A stretch of DNA of 64,000 nucleotides, taken from positions 141,688,968 through 141,752,967 of the forward strand of contig NC_053390.1 of assembly GCF_905171765.1 (NCBI RefSeq). Direction: 5' to 3'. This document shows positions 10,741 to 21,008 of the stretch, piece by piece (the stretch's first letter is position 1; each line of letters starts with the position of its first letter). The DNA is from Bufo bufo (lineage: Eukaryota > Chordata > Amphibia > Anura > Bufonidae). A program made the translations under genes and the position numbers. The notes under the pieces were generated by a model. The model did not search any database. It was not told the DNA's origin and saw only the letters and a program-made list of their open reading frames with translations.

Positions 10741-11454
10741 TTTCATTTCTACCCAGACGCCATCAAATCATTGCATTGTGAGAATTCGCTCCCTCGGCCA
10801 CTTCTTGTACAACAGGAAGAAATGTGTTCCCTCTCACTCTTCATTAGAATTGCTCATATGATGAGGACGTACGGTGCAGGGTAAAGCACCTTTTTATCAG
10901 TTGACTATATTTCTACCCCTATGCATGGCCATGGATATATTTTATAAAATATATTATATATGGACACTCTGGAAATTGGGTGTGGTGTTAGTAAAACCAT
11001 GCCAGCGCATACAAATAGACATACCTCAGGGGTTGTCTGCTTTCCATTAGTTCTGCTATGGCATTGAAGTATGAGAAGAAGGTCCCACAAACAGGACCCT
11101 TGTCTATTAGCCAGAGCAGACAGCCCATCTCTACCTCTTTAGAGGACTTCTAGCATCCAGCTGTTACCTGACCATAGAGCGGGTCCTGAACCTCCTATGA
11201 CGTCCATATTCCCTATATGTGAATGTGATGAGACACATAGAATCAGAGGTCCCAGCAGTAGGTTCTCTGGGATCAGCTAATGTCTGTGGTACTGTATCTG
11301 TATAATGCAATTCATCTATTCAAATTAGATTCACAAATATTTTTTTTGCTGTTTTTATATTTGCATTCTTTGAAACATTTTTTGGTGCATTGTTTGCAGT
11401 ATAAATGCCAACTCCAGATGTTAACTGAAAGTCTATGGGAAATATGAAATGCAT
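10741..11454. other. No gene recognised
   Basis: I see no exon-like signal and no clear repeat ends here. A short A/T-rich patch at about 10940-10960 (TATATTTTATAAAATATATTATATA) is locally palindromic. Confidence 0.4.
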
Positions 11455-11738
11455 GTTGCAAAAAACGGATCCGCAAAAAATACGGATGACATCCGTATGC
11501 ATTCCGTATTTTGCGGAACCGAACAGCTGGCCCCTAATAGAGTCCTATCCTTGTCCGTAATGCAGACAATAATAGGACATGTTCTATTTTTTTGCGGAAC
11601 GGAAATACGGAAACGGAATGCACGTGGAGTAACTTCCGTTTTTTTGCGGACCGTATACGGAACCAATCATTTTAATGGGTCCGCAAAAAAACCGGAACGG
11701 ACACGGAAAGATAATACGCTCGTGTGCATGAGGCCATA
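11455..11738. mobile_element. CACACG-type MITE rich in TCCGCAAAAAACGGA blocks
   Basis: Repeated inverted pieces of AACGGATCCGCAAAAAATACG type surround the centre GGACATGTTCTATTTTTTTG. It ends CTCGTGTGCATGAGGCC. The left terminus is worn. The central block recurs at 18545, 20360, 25895 and 26160. Confidence 0.65.
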
Positions 11739-12254
11739 GGGAAAAAAAGCATGCATTTTTTATGGCCCTTTTTAAAGGAATGAATAAAAAAGCACCACAC
11801 TAAAGGCTAGCTTTACATATAGTCTATTTGTTGGCAGTTTTGTAGTTTTTAGCAATATTATATGCATTCAGTTATTCCTTTAAAGTCTATAAAGAGTTAT
11901 GGAATTCACTGGAAAGGATTTTTTGCATGGTGTTTTTTGCACTGTGTTGCTGGCGTTTTTGTCAGCATGATCTAGGTTTGGTGTTTTTTAGGCTTTAGGA
12001 CTGACTCTCTGTGAGAATTGAAAAACACCTGAAAAAAAGCACTTGTAAAAGTTTTACAATAAAAAAAATGCTTAAAAAACCCTGCAAACAACATAAAAAG
12101 TGTGTTTTTACGTCCAAATGCCATAAAAATACTATGTGTTAAAGAAGCCTTAATGCAACTTTTTATTTATTTTATTAATTAAAATGGGTACAGGCATGGC
12201 ATTTCCAAATTCAGCAGTAGCTCAATTGTATATGCCTCCATTTACAAAAGTAAG

Positions 12255-12605
12255 GCCTCTTTCGGACATTGGTGAATCACAGGCGTGCACTGTGGTCTCC
12301 ACAGAACGCTCACGTACCCATTGACTTTAATGTGTGTATTCAGACATCAGTGGTTTTCCACAGACCGGGGTCAGCGGTGACACCAGGGAAGCATGCCCTA
12401 TTTTTGTCCGTGATTACGGATCCCTCACACACCTTATAGTCTATGGGTCCATGAGAACCATGGACACTAAATGGATGCCATCTGTGTCTGGTCCATTGTT
12501 TTCACGGATCACTGCTAGGAGATGCTCTGGAAGTTAATTTTCAGCCTAGCAGTGTCCATGGAATACGGATGACACACGAACCAAACACAGACTCTTCACA
12601 GACAT
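12255..12605. mobile_element. Probable degraded MITE
   Basis: AAGGCCTCTTTCGGACATTG begins it. CATTGACTTTAATGTGTG, GATTACGGATCC and CCATGGAATACGGATGAC are inverted or family-typical blocks. The right end is not clear. No coding signal. Confidence 0.45.
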
Positions 12606-12947
12606 CTTCACAGAACTACTGACCAACTTGTCACAGATGTCACCACAGACACGATTATAAAATCCTTTAAAATAAGGGAAGTGATAGGCTCATGTTACAT
12701 CTATAAATCCCTTCATTCAGCTGGATATAAAATATTCCCTTTCCCCATAATAAAACAAATGTAGTGGTTTCGCACTCATCATGCAAATGCTGTTTGAATG
12801 GCGTTGCAGATATTTCCCAGTCAAAGTGGTCTGGGCTGGAGGGTCTTACTGGTTAGACCATCAATTTTCTCATTATTACTTTATACACTCATTTTGATGC
12901 ATATTCAGCCTAGTCCACCTCCAGTAGAGAAAACATAAGTATGTAAG

Positions 12948-13144
12948 CAGGGGTGCACCTAGCCTTTCTGCTTCCTGAGGCGAAAACTGAGACGGCGCCC
13001 CCCCATGCCAATTTCTTAACTTAACCCCTTTGCCACAATGAAAGCACTCATTGCCCATGGCCCTTTCCGCTGCCCCTCTCTTATCCCTACCTGGTGCTGC
13101 CTGAGGTGATCGCCTCACCTGGCCTCATTGGTGGTGCACCCCTG
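12948..13144. mobile_element. hAT MITE, TIR CAGGGGTGCAC, copy 2
   Basis: CAGGGGTGCACCTAGCC on the left faces GGTGGTGCACCCCTG on the right. It has a perfect 8-bp target duplication TATGTAAG (12940-12947 and 13145-13152). At 197 bp it is close to the basic length of the family in this window. Confidence 0.92.
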
Positions 13145-13379
13145 TATGTAAGACCCCGGTAATCTGAGGCAGACTGGTTGCTAGCTAAATGCTGCATGAC
13201 AACCCCAGCGACTGTCCATAGCAACTACCAGCCTGTTTAAAATAACTTATCTATTCATCTGGTCTGGGTTGGCACTATGCTGACTACAGGGAAAATCAGC
13301 CTGGCAGTAGTTGCCATTCCCATCTAAAGCTGTATTATCAGATCAATTTATCCAAATATAAATTTAGGCAGAGCATGGG

Positions 13380-13380
<1 letters not shown>

Positions 13381-13415
<35 letters not shown>

Positions 13416-13576
13416 ATGAAAAATCAACGCAGCACTCTTCACATGTGTGAATAAATACACCGCGTTTTTTACAAGAAGAGTGCTGTGTTGATTTTTCATG
13501 GATATACCTGCCTGATGTCAAGGGTGAGACGCGTGCACCGGAGTAACTGTGAAAGTGAGTGCTGCCTGAATTAATA

Positions 13577-13617
<41 letters not shown>
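13381..13617. repeat. Two (TA)n runs flanking a 28-bp inverted repeat
   Basis: TA dinucleotide runs lie at 13381-13412 and about 13579-13617. Between them an arm starting ATCCATGAAAAATCAACGC (13412-13439) faces its reverse complement (13476-13503) across a 36-nt loop, with one mismatch. The inverted repeat could extrude as a cruciform or be the end of an unrecognised element. Confidence 0.85.
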
Positions 13618-13622
<5 letters not shown>

Positions 13623-14271
13623 ATGAGTAACATTGCAAATACATTACATTACCTAGATTGCACTGATCCTAAGTTGTAACATACTGTATATTATAGTCCA
13701 GAGCTGCAATCACAATTCTGCTGGCTTCTATTTGAACAAGAAAAAGCTAAGAGTTTTCTACATTATATTCTGGAAGTGTTTTTGCTTCTATGAGCCCATG
13801 CACATCGCCTTATTACAGATCCAAATTGTATGGATCCATAATACTGCCCCAAAGCATGCTAAAGGCCAAAACTGTATCTTCATGTACCACTGAATTTATG
13901 AGGAAGCAAACAAGGTTTCTTCAGAACGAGTCCATGAAAAAAATGTGGCATGTTTCAACATATCATAAAACGGTTATTCTGATCTAATACAGAAGTGAAT
14001 AAAGTGCATTAAGAAGTCACCATATGGCAGTACACAAGGGGGCAGATTTACTAACCCTAAAGACAGTGTAAGCTTAGGGAGGCTATCTAGACCTGCACCC
14101 GGTTTATCACAGGGGTGGATGATAAATCTGGTGCACAGGCACAGTAGTACGGTAAATCTGGGCCAAGGTGTCTGTACTCCGTAATAGCAAATCCTAGACT
14201 ATCAGAGTGATGCTGTACAAGGTATGTGCATGTAGTTTTGTTCTGGCAGCACATCATATCAGTGCCATGTA
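13618..14271. other. No gene; one MITE end
   Basis: TATGAGCCCATGCACATCGCC (about 13788) is a single CACACG-type MITE end. GGGGGCAGATTTACTAACC (about 14038) resembles the end of the 'GATTTATCAAA' family. The rest is unassigned. Confidence 0.4.
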
Positions 14272-15886
14272 CAGTGGGGGAAATAATTATTTGACCCCTC
14301 ACTGATTTTGTAAGTTTGTCCAATGACAAAGAAATGAAAAGTCTCAGAACAGTATCATTTCAATGGTAGGTTTATTGTAACAGTGGCAGATAGCACATCA
14401 AAAGGAAAATCGAAAAAATAACTTTAAATAAAAGATAGCAACTGATTTGCATTTCATTGAGTGAAATAAGTATTTGAACCCTCTAACAAAAAAAGACTTA
14501 ATACTTGGTGGAAAAACCCTGGTTTGCAAGCACAGAGGTCAAACGTTTCTTGTAATTGATGACCAAGTTTGCGCACATTTTAGGAGGAATGTTGGTCCAC
14601 TCCTCTTTGCAGATCATCTCTAAATCCCTAAGGTTTCGAGGCTGTCTCTGTGCAACTCTGAGCTTGAGCTCCCTCCATAGGTTTTCGATTGGATTAAGGT
14701 CCGGAGACTGACTAGGCCACTCCATGACCTTAATGTGCTTCTTCTTGAGCCACTCCTTTGTTGCCTTTGCTGTATGTTTTGGGTCATTGTCGTGCTGGAA
14801 CACCCATCCACGACCCATTTTCAGTTTCCTGGCAGAGGGAAGGAGGTTGTCGCTCAGGATTTCACGATACATGGCTCCGTCCATTTTCCCGTTTATGCGA
14901 ATAAGTTGTCCTGTGCCCTTAGCAGAAAAACACCCCCAAAGCAAAATGTTTCCACCCCCATGCTTGACGGTGGGGGACGGTGTTTTGGGGGTCATAGGCA
15001 GCATTTTTCTTCCTCCAAACACAGCGAGTTGAGTTAATGCCAAAGAGCTCTATTTTGGTCTCATCAGACCACAGCACCTTCTCCCAGTCACTCTCTGAAT
15101 CATTCAGGTGTTCATTGGCAAACTTCAGACGGGCCTGCACATGTGCCTTCCTGAGCAGGGGGACCTTGCGAGCCCTGCAGGATTTTAATCCATTGCGGTG
15201 TAATGTGTTTCCAATGGTTTTCTTGGTGACTGTGGTCCCTGCTAATTTGAGGTCATTAACTAACTCCTCCCGTGTAGTTCTAGGATGCTTTTTCACCTTT
15301 CTCAGAACCATTGACACCCCACGAGGTGAGATCTTGCGTGGAGCCCCAGAGCGAGGTCGATTGATGGTCATTTTGTGCTCCTTCCATTTTCGAACAATCG
15401 CACCAACAGTTGTCACCTTCTCTCCCAGCTTCTTGCTAATGGTTTTGTAGCCCATTCCAGCCTTGTGCAGGTCTACAATTTTGTCTCTGACATCCTTGGA
15501 CAGCTCTTTGGTCTTTCCCATGTTGGAGAGTTTGGAGTCTGCTTGATTGATTGATTCTGTGGACAGGTGTCTTTTATACAGGTGACTAGTTAAGACAGGT
15601 GTCCTTAATGAGGGTGACTAATTGAGTAGAAGTGTCTAACCACTCTGTGGGAGCCAGAACTCTTAATGGTTGGTAGGGGTTCAAATACTTATTTCACTCA
15701 ATGAAATGCAAATCAGTTGCTATCTTTTATTTAAAGTTATTTTTTCGATTTTCCTTTTGATGTGCTATCTGCCACTGTTACAATAAACCTACCATTGAAA
15801 TGATACTGTTCTGAGACTTTTCATTTCTTTGTCATTGGACAAACTTACAAAATCAGTGAGGGGTCAAATAATTATTTCCCCCACTG
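14272..15886 (-). mobile_element. Tc1-like transposon, nearly intact, 1615 bp
   Basis: It starts CAGTGGGGGAAATAATTATT and ends with the inverse (ATTATTTCCCCCACTG). TA target duplications lie at 14270-14271 and 15887-15888. The terminal inverted repeats are 210 bp (14272-14481 and 15677-15886), and I see no difference between them. The transposase is on the minus strand with one frameshift. Equal TIRs and a single lesion point to recent insertion. Confidence 0.95.
14498..15521 (-). pseudogene. Tc1 transposase (DD34E type), one frameshift
   Basis: This enzyme cuts and pastes the element at TA sites. It starts at 15521 ([20 protein letters not shown]). The N-terminal part has two helix-turn-helix units and a basic linker ([15 protein letters not shown], about residues 53-67). 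The DDE domain follows: first Asp in [13 protein letters not shown], second in [11 protein letters not shown], Glu in [11 protein letters not shown]. It ends ANQGFSTKY then stop at 14498. The reading frame shifts at a run of five G on the plus strand (14972-14976): upstream codons read in one frame to DPQNTVP, and downstream in the next from PTVKHGGGN. One extra base there explains it. All three catalytic residues remain. About 340 residues, the usual size for the family. Confidence 0.95.
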
Positions 15887-15909
15887 TATAAACACTACAC
15901 TTTTCAGAA

Positions 15910-16406
15910 TATTGAAGGAATTCTCCAGGATTTCCATTTTGATGGCTTTTCCTCAGTATAGGTCATCAATATGAGATCGGAGGGAGTCTGACTCCGGCCA
16001 CCCCCACTGACCAGCTGTTTGAGGAAGCTGCGGCACTCCCCAGAGCCCCGCAGCTTAACACACACAGTGCTGTCCATTTGGTATTGGTTGTGCCTGTTAT
16101 TGGAACTCATCCCCATTCGCCTGAATGGGACTGAGCTGCGCCTAGGCCAGTAATGGCTAACCTCCAGCACTCCAGCTGTGGTGAAACTATGACTCCCAGC
16201 ATGCTCCATTTATTTCTAGAGTTATGAGAAAAGCCAAGCAAGTGTACATCTTGGGAGTTGTAGTTTTACCACAGCTGGAGGTTAGCTATCACAGGCCTAG
16301 GCCATGTGACCGATGAACGTGATGTCACACAGCCGATCAACCGATGTTGACCTATCCTGAGGATAGGACATAAATATTAAAATAAAATCCCGGAAAACCC
16401 CTTTAA
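15910..16406. mobile_element. TTAA-type MITE (GGTCATCAAT / GATCAGCTG family) with nested hAT MITE
   Basis: The right end is ATCCCGGAAAACCCCTTTAA (TTAA at 16403-16406). The left end is worn (GAAGGAATTCTCCAGG). Inner arms match inversely: ATAGGTCATCAATATGAGATC against GTTGACCTATCCTGAGGATA. Relatives are at 35430, 40621 and 46203. A 147-bp hAT MITE is inserted at 16148. Confidence 0.75.
16148..16294. mobile_element. hAT MITE carrying SBS2-like motif, 147 bp
   Basis: CAGTAATGGCTAACCTCCAG on the left faces CTGGAGGTTAGCTATCACAG on the right. A perfect 8-bp duplication GCCTAGGC flanks it (16140-16147, 16295-16302). The left arm has ACTATGACTCCCAGCATGC and the right arm has TTGGGAGTTGTAGTTTTACC. Confidence 0.9.
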
Positions 16407-17238
16407 TTATTAGAATAAACTCTGTACAAGCACTGAAGCAGCAGGGGTTGCTAGGGTAGATGAACTCAGAGTCTGCAGATGTCTGATTGCAGCTGTGAAT
16501 GGTAACAAATTAATTTATTTGCAATGTTTATGTAGGTGATATAATTAATTAACGCCCTTCAAAGAAGAGCCTACGATTTAAGGGTTCACCCAGAATTGGC
16601 TCAGTGACTGATATTTTCATTTGTTTTCTAATTTATCATAAGGAATTCATCATTTCACAAGTACATTTTTTCTGTGCAAACAAACTATTTCCCTCCTCTT
16701 TTGGTTTAATGACTTGAGCTGGGTGGTTGTATGTGTGATGGTCCTAAAGAACAGAGGAGCTTGAGGGACAAGTCACAGAATGTATCACACCATAGCTTTA
16801 AATATTATATTAGCTCTCACAGGCCTGAGCTTACACACCCAAACCCGGGGAACCGCTAGGCACTGAATCCAAAAGTGCATATTATTCTTTAAAAATCCAA
16901 AGAATAGCTCTGTATAATAAATATAGCTTTTTTTTTGGCTAAAGCATATGCATATAGTGTGCAGCCTTTAATTGCCTATCTCAGCCATGTACTTACAGAA
17001 GACAATATCTACACTAATCTGAATGCTGAGCATTCACACAGATAGACATGGACTCCCAAGTTTATATCAAATTAGTATAGTACAATGGTATCTGCCTTTA
17101 TACAATATATACAAATTGTCTCAATCATGATAAAAATACAATATAAGGTAACATAAACAATGAGGATGCGTGTGAGGCCGTAGGGCTTCCCTTTTTCTGC
17201 ATCGAGCAGATGCCTTTCTTCTCCATGCGGAACATTCG
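16407..17238 (-). other. MCTP1: MCTP1 3'UTR and downstream flank (inferred)
   Basis: This lies immediately 3' of the stop codon on the gene strand and has no clear repeat. A possible AATAAA signal on the minus strand is at 16514-16519. The real cleavage site cannot be fixed from sequence alone. Confidence 0.5.
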
Positions 17239-17310
17239 CTAACCAAGATTATTTTTCTTCCTTTTGCTGGGGCTGTGACTGAGGTCTGGTTTTAGTTCAC
17301 GATATTGCAC
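17239..17310 (-). CDS. MCTP1: MCTP1 last coding exon (23 codons plus stop)
   Basis: On the minus strand the intron ends ...TTTGTGTTTAAACAG and the exon reads VQYRELKPDLSHSPSKRKKN, then NLG and stop (stop codon 17239-17241). The first codon follows the phase-0 end of the 22808-22905 exon exactly. MCTP proteins are ER-anchored multi-C2 calcium-sensing proteins, and this is their cytosolic tail. The KRKKNNLG ending matches my memory of MCTP1; MCTP2 ends differently. Length and phase agree with the family. The short exon is easily missed because only 72 nt code. Confidence 0.92.
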   Translation of the reverse strand: MQYRELKPDLSHSPSKRKKNNLG

Positions 17311-17624
17311 CTGTTTAAACACAAATTCAGAGACAAAACTGGTGAGTGGATGCATCCCATTAATAGAAGGAATATGGAATTTTTATCAGCCTGAGAACCG
17401 AATTAAGGCTACAGCTGGGACTGAGTCATACAAGATGGGAAGATATGGAGGGAGAAGTCATAGCAGAAATGGGATAAATATGCCAGGAAACAAAAAGTGG
17501 ATTCCTATCCCATCTTAATGTAGGACAGCAAAAACTAATTGTATGACCTGATATGACTAGATTGTTCCCATTACAACAGGTACAGGAAAGGGGATGGTTA
17601 GCAGATTTACAATGGTCTATCATG
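17311..17624 (-). other. MCTP1: MCTP1 last intron, part without repeats
   Basis: Intron sequence next to the acceptor site. No repeat or other gene seen. Confidence 0.6.
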
Positions 17625-18121
17625 TAGAGATGAGCGAAGTTATCAAAAATTCGATTTGACTGCTTCACTCAAGTTCACAAAGAAATTCGATTAGTTCCGA
17701 ATTACTTTGTCACTAATTGCATTCCTTTGTATGTAGCAGGCGCAATGACGGGGAACAGCTATCGTGCCGCCCATCATTGAACCCTTCAGATGCTGAGTTC
17801 AACACTGATCGAGGCATCTGACAGTCACATTAAGGACTTTCAGAGGTTAATCAGAGAATTAAAATAAAAAAATACATACTCACCTGGCGGAGAGGTCATC
17901 ACGGCCATCTTCATTGAAGAAAACGTGCCAAATCTCGAGTGCGCTGATCAATCAAGATGGCCACGACGGCTTCTCCGCGAGCAAATGGATGAGGTGAGCA
18001 TGTATATTTTTTTCAGGAAAAATTTATCTGTTACCACAAAGCGCAAGGAAATTCAGCTTCGTGACTAATCACATTTTTCCTGAAATTAGGATCGAGGTCC
18101 ACTTCGATTTGCTCAACACTA
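17625..18121. mobile_element. Non-autonomous hAT element, TIR TAGAGATGAGCGAA
   Basis: It starts TAGAGATGAGCGAAGTTATC and ends ACTTCGATTTGCTCAACACTA. Subterminal arms AATTCGATTAGTTCCGAA and GACTAATCACATTTTTCCTGA are partly inverted. The termini resemble the outer end of the large hAT at 1-3551. I could not find an 8-bp duplication, so an end may be eroded. Confidence 0.7.
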
Positions 18122-18244
18122 ATGAAGTGCACTGTGTCAGAAATCTGGTAACCAAAGTACTAAAAATTCTATATTTGACTTACATTTTACCAAAGTAATC
18201 AAAGAAACACTTGATGATCAAGCAGACTGAGCGCTCATACAATT

Positions 18245-18985
18245 TAGACCTGATTCACACGTTTTGGTTTCTGGTTTTGAGACCCGGCAAAGGATCCCAA
18301 AACCGGACTAAAACGGTTTTGTTTGATGTTAAGACATCCGGATGCATCCGTTCCGTTAGGATGCGGTTGTGTTACATCCAAACTGAACAAACTGGATCAG
18401 GCACTAAAATCATTGTAAGGGCTCATTCAGACGGCCGTATGCTGTCCGCAAAAATACTGAATGGTATCTACAAAAAAACGGATAGCATTCAGTATTTTTG
18501 CACACCCATAGACTTCAATAGGGCCATGTCCTAATTTTCACAGACAAGTATAGGACATGTTTAATTTGTTTTGCGGAACCGTGTAATAGAAAAGGGCCCC
18601 ATAGAACTGAATGGGTCAGCATCTAATCCGCAAAAAATCGGATCCGCATTTTTGCGGATAGCATACGCCCATTTGAATGAGCCCTAAATCAATGGGTGAA
18701 GGATCAGTTTTTTTGGATCTGAAAAAAACCCAGATCCGGCATCACTGACTTACATTGATTTTGCTGCCAGATCTGGTTTGTTCCGTTTTGCAGGCTGGAC
18801 ACAAAACCGCAGCTTGGAACCGAATGCATCCTGATCAGTTTTGTCCCCTTTGACAATGAATGGGGACAACATGGAACTGTTTTGGTTGGGGTTTGAGACC
18901 CTCTGCCAGGTCTCAAAACCGGAATGATACAACACAAGTGGCAACAGTCCGTAGCAGTATATAGACGCTTGCCTGGGGCTGCTTT
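18245..18985. mobile_element. Palindromic MITE split by a younger MITE
   Basis: CTGATTCACACGTTTTGG, GAGACCCGGCAAAGGATCCC and AAAACCGG on the left face GTTTTGGTTGGGGTTTGAGACC and CAGGTCTCAAAACCGGAATG on the right. A younger element occupies 18419-18684, between the two arms. Confidence 0.65.
18419..18684. mobile_element. PIF/Harbinger-like MITE with TAA duplication
   Basis: GGGCTCATTCAGACGGCCGT on the left faces GCATACGCCCATTTGAATG then AGCCC on the right. TAA flanks both sides (18416-18418 and 18685-18687), the 3-bp TWA duplication expected for PIF/Harbinger. Blocks TCCGCAAAAATACTGAATGG and CAGTATTTTTGCACACCC are inverted. Confidence 0.8.
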
Positions 18986-19142
18986 CATACAGTCAGTGTT
19001 TGGTCAGTGATTTCCATTAGTGATTGTGATCCATTACCAGGTGCGGGGGAGAAACACAGATCCGGTACAAATCTTTCCATTAAATTATACCTTATCTAGG
19101 ATCTACTCACAATCACTGATGGAAAACACTCACTGAACACTC

Positions 19143-19528
19143 ACTTTGGCCTCATGCACACGACCATTGTGCGGCCTTTCTGTGCATTGGGGCAATTTGC
19201 AGTCCCCAATGCACGGGCAACGTCCGTGCGGCAGCCAGGATGGCTCGAGACCCATTCAACTTGAATGGGTCCGTGATCCGTCCACACTGCATAAAAATAT
19301 GACATGTTCTATTTTTTTTGGGGTGTGGACGCACGGACAGAAACACCATGGAAGCACTCCGTGCCTTCCTTTGTGCACCGCAGCTCTGGATTGCGGACCC
19401 ATTCAAGTGAATGGGTCCGCATCCGTGATGTAGGGAGCACACGGCCGGTGCCCGCATATTGTGGACCCGCTGTTTGTGTGCCGCAATACGGCCATGGCCG
19501 GGCAACGGCCGTGTGCATGAGGTCTTTG
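19143..19528. mobile_element. MITE with TIR GGCCTCATGCACACGACC
   Basis: GGCCTCATGCACACGACCAT on the left faces ACGGCCGTGTGCATGAGGTC on the right. Internal arms pair too: AGACCCATTCAACTTGAATGG and GACCCATTCAAGTGAATGGG. This is the fullest copy of the family seen as a half copy at 7899-8137. Confidence 0.75.
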
Positions 19529-19539
19529 TGAAAGTGGCC

Positions 19540-19756
19540 TTAGGCTGTGTCACCAATCTTTCAAGCTGATGTGATGGCTGAGGCCTGTGATTGGTAGCAG
19601 CAGTCACAGGACCAAACCCCTTTCTGGTCCTGGAAGCGACTGGAAACAGAGCATTGATGGGACCATGGACAGGTGAGTGGTGTTTTTTTTGTTAAAGGGG
19701 ACAGCTTAGGACCATAGTAGTTGTTGGCTCCAAGGCCGGACAATCCCTTTAAAGGG
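19540..19756. mobile_element. TTAA-type MITE fragment
   Basis: The right end reads GGCCGGACAATCCCTTTAA, a common TTAA-family terminus (TTAAAGGGATTGTCCGGCC on the other strand). The body has GTGATTGGTAGCAGCAGTC. The left terminus is absent, apparently cut where the previous MITE ends. Confidence 0.55.
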
Positions 19757-20190
19757 CATATTAACATGTGTCGGAGCTTGCAATCCACGCACATGCGGCA
19801 GGATCAACCCCATCCATACGTACAAAACGGATTTTCAGATGCAGAAATTTCGGCAACAAATCTGACGTCTGTGAACATGCCATTAAGAGTGCTGTAACTG
19901 ACTAAGCGGTCGTAGGCCCTTCTGGGTGTGGGCTCTCTGGCACTGCTCTAATGCCCAAATGGTCAGTCAGGCCCTGCTTTAGACTTAGTTGCCCAAACAT
20001 TTCAAAATAAGTGACATGATATCAGGTGGCTCAAAAATCCAGCAATCGCCATGTAGAACCATTAGTAAATAATGACTGTTTTATGGCAGCCTGTAGTGTG
20101 GAGTCTATTTGCACTTCAATGTTCTAGGCCAGGCATCAGCAACCTTCGGCACTCCAACTGCTGTGAAACTACAACTCCCAGCATGCACAG

Positions 20191-20669
20191 TTAGGGTCCA
20201 TTCACACGTCCGTTTTTTCTTTCCTGATCTGTTCCGTTTTTTCTGGAACAGATCTGGACCAGATCTGGACCCATTCATTTCCAATGGGTCCTGGAAAAAA
20301 ACGGACAGCACAATGTGTGCTGTCCGTTTCCGTTGTTCCGTTCCGCATGTCCATTTAAATATAAAACATGTCCTATTCTTTTCCTGAAAAATCGGATCCT
20401 GGTACAATACAAAGTCAATGGATCCGCAAAAAACGGAAGACATACGGATGTCATTCCGTATGTCATCCGTTTTATACGGAATCCGTTCCTGGAAATTAAA
20501 TTTTAATTTTTTTTTTTTCAAGAAGTCCAAACAACTTTATTTGCTTATTGAAATTTATACATGTTTCCGTTTTTTGCGGATCCGGAAAAAACAGGAACAA
20601 CGGATCCGCAAAAAAAGGACAGAAAATCGGATTATAGAAAAATACTGACGTGTGAATGTAGCCTAAGGG
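20191..20669. mobile_element. MITE with TIR GGGTCCATTCACACGTCCG, first of an adjacent pair
   Basis: TTAGGGTCCATTCACACGTC begins it and GACGTGTGAATGTAGCCTAA ends it. Inside are CTGATCTGTTCCGTTTTTT, GACCCATTCATTTCCAATGG and CATCCGTTTTATACGGAATCC blocks. It directly abuts the next copy. Confidence 0.75.
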
Positions 20670-20901
20670 TCCATTCACACGTCCGTTGTTTCTTTCCTGA
20701 TCTGTTCCGTTTTTTGCGGAACAGATCTGGAACAGATCTGGACCCATTCATTTTCAATGGGTCCTGAAAAAAAACGGACAGCTCAATGTCAGATTTTTTT
20801 TCAGGACCCATTGAAAATGAATGGGTCCAGATCTGTTCCAGATCTGTTCCGCAAAAAACGGAACAGATCAGGAAAGAAACAACGGACGTGTGAATGGACC
20901 C
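20670..20901. mobile_element. Near-perfect palindromic MITE, same family, second of the pair
   Basis: GGGTCCATTCACACGTCCGT then TGTTTCTTTCCTGATCTGTT on the left is mirrored by AACAGATCAGGAAAGAAACA then ACGGACGTGTGAATGGACCC on the right. The two arms read as near-exact reverse complements around the centre near 20785. Confidence 0.8.
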
Positions 20902-21008
20902 TTTTACTCTGCTGTTCTTGTAACTCCCACAGGAGTATAAAAAGGATTCTGGGAGTTGTAGTTTCAGAACAGCTGGAGTGCCGGAGGTTGCTGATCCCTG
21001 TTCTAGGC

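Larger units (their letters stand above)
20130..21000. mobile_element. hAT MITE with SBS2-like motif, enlarged by two inserted MITEs
   Basis: CAGGCATCAGCAACCTTCGG on the left faces CCGGAGGTTGCTGATCCCTG on the right. A perfect 8-bp duplication TTCTAGGC flanks it (20122-20129, 21001-21008). ACTACAACTCCCAGCATGC is at 20168-20186 and the inverse GATTCTGGGAGTTGTAGT at 20945-20962. Two MITEs account for most of the length. Confidence 0.92.

Noticed and set aside
14724..15450. Plus-strand frames opposite the Tc1 transposase
   Set aside because: Antisense shadows of the transposase; no independent signal.
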